A DNA stretch of 64,000 nucleotides, taken from Nocardioides hwasunensis. GTDB taxonomy: Bacteria > Actinomycetota > Actinomycetes > Propionibacteriales > Nocardioidaceae. The notes beneath the pieces were generated by a model. The model ran no database searches. It was given only the letters and a program-made list of their open reading frames with translations, and was not told the origin of the DNA. The translations under genes were made by a program, and so were the position numbers. The DNA is taken from positions 496,001 through 560,000 of the forward strand of contig NZ_JACXYY010000001.1 in the NCBI RefSeq assembly GCF_014779665.1, given 5' to 3'. Shown piece by piece: positions 59,755 to 64,000 of this stretch (positions are counted from its first letter, which is position 1; every line of letters starts with the position of its first letter).

Positions 59755-61566
59755 GTGTCCGAGCCTGTCACCCCCGCCGCCGTCCAGCCCCTGCGTGCCC
59801 TGTGGCGTCGCTACGACGTCTACCGCTGGCGCTTCGTCGGCGCGGTCACGGCGTCGACGGTCAACAAGGTGGCCGACGTCGTCCCCGAGCTCCTCATCGG
59901 TGCCGCGGTCGACGTCGTGGTCCGCGGTGACGCCTCCTTCGTGGCCGACGTGCTCGGCGTGGAGTCGCGCTACGCCCAGCTCGGCTGGCTCGCGGTCATC
60001 AACGCCGTCGTGTGGATCATCGAGTCGCTGAGCGAGTACGTCGCCGACGTGCTGTGGCGCGGCCTGGCGCAGGGCGTCGAGCACGACCTCCGGGTCGAGG
60101 CCTACGACCACGTCCAGCACCTCGACCTCGGCTGGCACGAGAGCCGACCGGCCGGGTCGACGCTCGCCACGCTCAACGACGACGTCAACCAGCTCGAGCG
60201 CTTCCTCGACGTCGGGGCCCCGGCGATCCTGCAGACCGTCCTCAACGTGCTCCTCGTCGGTGCCGTCTTCGCGGCGGCGTCGGGCCAGCTGCTGGTGCTG
60301 GCCTTCCTCCCGATCCCCGTGATCGTGGTCGGCTCGCTGGTCTTCCAGCGTCGCCTCGAGCCGCTCTACGACCGGGTCCGCTCCGCTGTCGCCGACCTGT
60401 CCAGCACGCTCTCGTCCAACATCTCCGGCATCGCCACCATCAAGGCCTTCACCGCCGAGGACCGCGAGCGCGACCGCGTCGCCGCGGTCTCGCAGGCCTA
60501 CCGGCAGGCCAACACCGACGCGATCCGCTCCTCGGCCGCCTTCGTGCCGTTGGTGCGCCTGGCGATCCTGACCGGCTTCACCTGCACCCTGCTGCTCGGC
60601 GGCTGGGCGACCCTGCGCGGTGACCTCCAGGTCGGCCTCTACTCGGTCCTCGTCTTCATGACCCAGCGCCTGCTGTGGCCGCTCACCGAGGTCGCCACCG
60701 TCCTCGACCTCTACCAGCGCGGCCGCGCCTCGGCGTCCCGGATCCTCGGTCTGCTCGAGATCCCCGTGACGGTGCCGGCCGGTGAGACGGCCCTCGAGCG
60801 GCCGGTGCAGGGCCGCGTCGAGCTCGTCGGCGTCCGCGCCGGCTACGCCGACGGTCCCGATGTGCTGCACGGCATCGACCTGGTCGTCCCCGCAGGGGAG
60901 ACCCACGCCATCGTCGGCGCCACCGGATCCGGCAAGTCCTCCCTGCTCCGGCTGGTGCTGCGCTTCGACGACCCCCGCGCGGGCACGGTGCACTTCGACG
61001 GCCAGGACGTGCGCGACCTCGACTGGGACTCGCTGCGCGGCTCGCTGGGCTACGTCGCCCAGGACGTCTTCATGTTCGCCGGAACCGTCGCCGACAACAT
61101 CGCCTACGGCCGTCCCGACGCCACCCGCGAGGAGGTCCGTGCCGCCGCCGAGGGTGCCGCGGCCCTCGACTTCATCGAGGCGATGCCCGACGGCCTCGAC
61201 ACCTGGGTGGGGGAGCGCGGCGTCACCCTGTCCGGCGGCCAGCGTCAGCGACTCGCCCTCGCCCGGGCGCTGCTGCGCGACCCGGCCGTCCTCGTGCTCG
61301 ACGAGGCCACCAGCGCCGTCGACAACGAGACCGAGGCGGCCATCCAGCGCTCGCTGCGCAAGGCCACCGCACGCCGCACCGCGATCGTGGTGGCCCACCG
61401 GCTCTCGACCGTGCGGCACGCCCACCGCATCTGGGTGCTCGACGCCGGCCGCGTCGTCGAAGCCGGCACCCACGACGAGCTGCTCGACGTCGACGGGGCG
61501 TACGCCGCCCTCTGGCGGGTGCAGACCGGGGAGCTGGCGGGCGAGCAGGCCACGGTTTCGGGCTGA
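59755..61566 (+). CDS. ABC exporter (homodimer type), probably iron-regulated
   Basis: A 603-residue half-transporter with six membrane helices (about 30-320) and a complete ATPase: Walker A GATGSGKSSLLRL, signature LSGGQRQRLALARAL, Walker B AVLVLDEATSAVD and H-loop VVAHRLSTV. All catalytic residues are present, so it can act as a homodimer. The iron box over its leaderless promoter suggests a role in iron or siderophore export/uptake, by inference. No siderophore genes are in the window. Confidence 0.88.
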   Translation: MSEPVTPAAVQPLRALWRRYDVYRWRFVGAVTASTVNKVADVVPELLIGAAVDVVVRGDASFVADVLGVESRYAQLGWLAVINAVVWIIESLSEYVADVLWRGLAQGVEHDLRVEAYDHVQHLDLGWHESRPAGSTLATLNDDVNQLERFLDVGAPAILQTVLNVLLVGAVFAAASGQLLVLAFLPIPVIVVGSLVFQRRLEPLYDRVRSAVADLSSTLSSNISGIATIKAFTAEDRERDRVAAVSQAYRQANTDAIRSSAAFVPLVRLAILTGFTCTLLLGGWATLRGDLQVGLYSVLVFMTQRLLWPLTEVATVLDLYQRGRASASRILGLLEIPVTVPAGETALERPVQGRVELVGVRAGYADGPDVLHGIDLVVPAGETHAIVGATGSGKSSLLRLVLRFDDPRAGTVHFDGQDVRDLDWDSLRGSLGYVAQDVFMFAGTVADNIAYGRPDATREEVRAAAEGAAALDFIEAMPDGLDTWVGERGVTLSGGQRQRLALARALLRDPAVLVLDEATSAVDNETEAAIQRSLRKATARRTAIVVAHRLSTVRHAHRIWVLDAGRVVEAGTHDELLDVDGAYAALWRVQTGELAGEQATVSG

Positions 61567-61589
61567 GGCGACCCGGGCATGCTGCCCGC

Positions 61590-62198
61590 ATGGCGATCAG
61601 GGCTGTGGTGCTCGACATCGGGGGCGTGCTCGAGGTCATCGACGACGGTGTCTTCCCCGGCCCGGCCGAGGAGCGGCTGGGCCTCGAGGCCGGCAGCATC
61701 GGGCGCGGGCTCGACGCGCTGCCCGGTGACGCCGGCATCGGCGAGGTGACCGAGGCCGAGGTGCGGGCCGAGTGGCAGCGCACCCTGCGGCTCGACGACG
61801 CGCAGGCCGACGAGCTGATGGCCGACTTCTGGCGGTGGTACGTCGGCACGCTCGACCGGGTGCTGTTCGACTGGTTCGCCGCCCAGCGACCCGCGCGGCT
61901 CACGGGCATCCTGTCCAACTCCGGCCCGGGCGCGCGCGAGGCCGAGCGCGTCCACCGGTTCGAGGACGTCACCGACGACCTCGTCTACAGCCACGAGGTC
62001 GGGCTCCGCAAGCCCGACCCGGCGGCGTACGACCTCGCGACCCATCGCCTCGGGGTCGAGCCCGCCGAGGTGGTGTTCCTCGACGACGTCGAGGCCAACG
62101 TCACCGCGGCGCGGGCCTTCGGGTGGCACGCGGTGCTGCACGTCGACACCGCACGCTCGATCACCGAGATGGAGCGGGTCATCCGGTCTCAGGGCTGA
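61590..62198 (+). CDS. HAD-family hydrolase
   Basis: A 202-residue HAD-superfamily (IA-type) protein. Motif I is VVLDIGGVLEV, where the second Asp is Gly; this DIGGVL form is common in the epoxide-hydrolase-like subgroup, but some members may lack phosphatase activity. Motif II is ILSNSG and motif IV VVFLDDVEANVTAA. The cap is a small helical insert (about 20-95). It follows the exporter by 23 bases. Substrate unknown. Confidence 0.8.
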   Translation: MAIRAVVLDIGGVLEVIDDGVFPGPAEERLGLEAGSIGRGLDALPGDAGIGEVTEAEVRAEWQRTLRLDDAQADELMADFWRWYVGTLDRVLFDWFAAQRPARLTGILSNSGPGAREAERVHRFEDVTDDLVYSHEVGLRKPDPAAYDLATHRLGVEPAEVVFLDDVEANVTAARAFGWHAVLHVDTARSITEMERVIRSQG

Positions 62199-62230
62199 GG
62201 ACGGCAGGGGCGCTCGCCGAGCGCCGTCGC

Positions 62231-62236
62231 TAGGAT
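62231..62236 (+). promoter_or_regulatory. -10 of the MFS transcript
   Basis: TAGGAT ends six bases before a GTG at 62243, so the transcript would begin at the small upstream frame. Confidence 0.5.
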
Positions 62237-62242
62237 CGGATC

Positions 62243-62269
62243 GTGCTGTGCCCGGGTGAGACCACGTGA
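62243..62269 (+). CDS. Leaderless 8-codon upstream frame (MLCPGETT)
   Basis: GTG at 62243 begins where the TAGGAT -10 places the transcription start. Eight codons run to a TGA at 62267-62269 that overlaps the MFS GTG start (GTGA). It could couple translation of the MFS gene to this mini-frame. It is too short for protein-level support; spacing is the evidence. Confidence 0.35.
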   Translation: MLCPGETT

Positions 62270-64000
62270 CCCAGACCGTCTCGACCGAGACCCCCGAGGC
62301 CGCCGAGCAGCAGCGTCGGGCCGGACCGGTCGTCCTGGTCCTGGCCCTGTGCGGCACCAGCGTCTCCCTCATGCAGACGCTCGTCGTCCCCCTGCTCCCC
62401 GACTTCCCCCGTCTGCTCGACACCTCGTCGGACAACGCCTCCTGGCTGGTCACCGTCACCCTGCTGACCGCCGCCGTGGCGACACCGATCCTGTCCCGGC
62501 TCGCCGACATGTTCGGCAAGCGCCTGATGATCCTGGTGTCCCTCGGGATGCTGCTCCTCGGCTCGTTGCTGGGGGCGTTCAGCGAGACCCTGCCGGTGCT
62601 GATCGTGGCGCGTGCCCTCCAGGGCTTCGCCCCGGCCCTGATCCCGATCGGCATCGCGACGATGCGCGACGAGCTGCCGCCGGAGCGGATCGGCAGTGCC
62701 GTCGCCCTGATGAGCACCACGCTGGGCATCGGCGGCGCGGTCGGCCTGCCGCTGGCCGGCGTGATGTACGAGAACTTCGGCTGGCAGTCGGTCTTCTGGG
62801 GCAGCGTCGCGATGTCGGTGCTGCTGATCGCCCTGGTCCTGGCCGTGGTGCCGGAGTCGAGCGTGCGCACGCCCGGCCGGTTCGACTGGGGCGGGGCGAT
62901 CCTGCTCTCCGGTGCCCTGACGACGCTCCTGCTCGGCATCTCCAAGGGCGGCTACTGGGGCTGGACCTCGCAGGCCACGTTGGCCTCGCTGCTGGCGGCG
63001 GTGCTGCTCTTCGCCCTCTGGGTGCCGTGGGAGCTGCGGACCGGTCAGCCGCTGGTCGACCTGCGCACCTCCACCCGCCGCCCCGTCCTGCTGACCAACG
63101 TGGCCTCGCTGCTCGCCGGCTTCGCGATGTTCTCCAACCTGCTCGTCGCGGTGCAGCAGCTGCAGCTGCCGACGGAGAGCGGCGTCGGCTTCGGCCTCGA
63201 CGTCACGCGCGCGGGCCTGGTGATGCTGCCCGGTGGCGCGCTGATGGTGCTGGTCTCCCCGTTCTCGGCCTCGATCACCCGCCGCTTCGGCGCCCGGACC
63301 ACGCTGGTCGCCGGGCTGACGATCACGGGCCTGGGCTACGTCGTGCGCGTCCTGCTCGACGCGACGATCTTCCAGCTCGCCCTCGGCGTCGCGGTCGTGT
63401 CGGTGGGCATCGCGGTCGCCTTCGCCGCGATGCCGGTCCTGATCATGCGCTCGGTGCCGATCAGCGAGACCGCGGCGGCCAACGGCCTGAACAGCGTGGT
63501 CCGCGCCATCGGCACCTCGCTGTGCTCGGCGACCGTGGCGGCCATCCTCACCGCCGGGGTCGGCTCCAGCGGCTTCCCGACGGAGTCGGCCGTCCACGCG
63601 ACCAGCTGGCTCGCCGCCGTCGGAGCCTTCGCCGGCGCGGCCGTCGCGCTGCTCATCCCGACCCGGGTCGCGCCGGCGCTGGCCACACCGGTCGGTGTCG
63701 CCCCGAGGGCGGACGACGCCCGCGAGGACGGCGTACGCCGGGCGGCTGCCGGCGCCGAGGTCGTGGTCCGCGGCAGCGTGAGGCGACCCGACGGCAAGCC
63801 GGCGCGCCTCGCCGTGGTCTCGGTGCTCGAGCGGACCGGGCGGCAGGCCGACTGGGCCCGCGCCGACAACTCCGGACAGTTCTCCGTCGTGCTGCCCGGC
63901 GCGGGCGAGTACCTCGTCATCGCTGCGGCCGAGGGGTGGGCGTCGCGCTCGGAGCTGCGCCCGCTCACACCGGAGTCGCCGGCACGGCTCGAGGTCCTCG
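62266..64000 (+). CDS. MFS transporter with C-terminal carboxypeptidase-regulatory-like domain (partial)
   Basis: Incomplete at the window end (578 codons seen). Residues about 20-475 form a drug/proton antiporter-type MFS with about 14 helices; SRLADMFGKRLMIL is the motif A loop, and the motif C region (STTLGIGGAVGLPLAG) marks an exporter. After a linker rich in Ala, Arg and Asp (about 480-500) comes a beta-sandwich domain of the CarboxypepD_reg type (VVVRGSVRRPDGKPARLAVV, then DNSGQFSVVLPGAGEYLVIA). No stop is reached. GTG 62266 follows GGTGAG closely. Confidence 0.85.
   Translation, partial: MTQTVSTETPEAAEQQRRAGPVVLVLALCGTSVSLMQTLVVPLLPDFPRLLDTSSDNASWLVTVTLLTAAVATPILSRLADMFGKRLMILVSLGMLLLGSLLGAFSETLPVLIVARALQGFAPALIPIGIATMRDELPPERIGSAVALMSTTLGIGGAVGLPLAGVMYENFGWQSVFWGSVAMSVLLIALVLAVVPESSVRTPGRFDWGGAILLSGALTTLLLGISKGGYWGWTSQATLASLLAAVLLFALWVPWELRTGQPLVDLRTSTRRPVLLTNVASLLAGFAMFSNLLVAVQQLQLPTESGVGFGLDVTRAGLVMLPGGALMVLVSPFSASITRRFGARTTLVAGLTITGLGYVVRVLLDATIFQLALGVAVVSVGIAVAFAAMPVLIMRSVPISETAAANGLNSVVRAIGTSLCSATVAAILTAGVGSSGFPTESAVHATSWLAAVGAFAGAAVALLIPTRVAPALATPVGVAPRADDAREDGVRRAAAGAEVVVRGSVRRPDGKPARLAVVSVLERTGRQADWARADNSGQFSVVLPGAGEYLVIAAAEGWASRSELRPLTPESPARLEVL

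Noticed and set aside
58588..61473. Extension of the crtE frame far upstream, opposite the ABC exporter
   Set aside because: The upstream part is antisense to a complete exporter and lacks homology; the ATG at 59628 has a strong ribosome binding site and begins the conserved protein.

Overview
This is a GC-rich (roughly 70%) chromosomal segment of an actinobacterium. The best fit is Nocardioides or a close relative (Nocardioidaceae). The reasons are the order sepF-yggT-wag31-lspA-rluD-dnaE1, a split lycopene cyclase (crtYc/crtYd), the imuA'-imuB-dnaE2 mutasome, an SsgA-family protein, a SARP regulator, frequent GTG starts and many leaderless promoters with TAGxxT -10 elements. The genus is inferred, not proven. 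There is no rRNA, CRISPR array, transposase or phage; the only RNA gene seen is one tRNA-Val.

Layout. 0-4.8 kb: end of the division cluster (partial sepF, yggT, wag31), a TraR/DksA protein with a histone-H1-like tail, lspA, rluD and a GNAT-chorismate mutase fusion. 4.9-12.6 kb: two DUF proteins, replicative dnaE1 and two membrane proteins. 12.6-13.7 kb: ybaK and a LON-domain gene on the minus strand. 13.8-25.4 kb: hisD-C-B-H and hisA-(Nudix)-hisF, split by a 6 kb insert holding a hemerythrin, a DUF222/HNH nuclease gene and a phosphodiesterase. 25.4-31.8 kb: a polar amino acid ABC importer and a heterodimeric ABC exporter. 31.8-35.7 kb: SsgA-family protein, PGPGW membrane protein, tRNA-Val, a SigE-type sigma factor with a membrane partner, and a PfkB kinase. 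35.7-44.9 kb: a SARP locus. 44.9-51.4 kb: a NudK-like hydrolase and the SOS-controlled mutasome. 51.4-59.6 kb: a nine-gene carotenoid operon. 59.7-64 kb: an iron-box ABC exporter, a HAD hydrolase and an MFS transporter cut by the window end.

The most interesting signal is in the SARP locus. Five upstream regions carry GCAAG-type heptamers on one 11-bp register, the layout known for SARP operators. In three of them the last repeat, a GCACxxT -10 and the ATG have identical spacing, so those genes look leaderless and co-regulated. The putative regulon joins a membrane protein, two secreted proteins (one a beta-propeller) sharing an Ig-like module, the SARP itself, a truncated FAD-oxidase-like protein, a hemerythrin, a tandem GNAT enzyme and a 40-residue basic peptide. 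I know of no described system with this composition.

The carotenoid operon (crtE-B-I-Yc-Yd, P450, glycosyltransferase, acyltransferase, PAP2) has overlapping genes throughout and probably makes an acylated carotenoid glycoside. It runs directly toward the mutasome, and the gap between them is mostly a perfect LexA box. Upstream of it lie a shared control region with a tandem 14-bp repeat and an iron box over the divergent exporter's -10.
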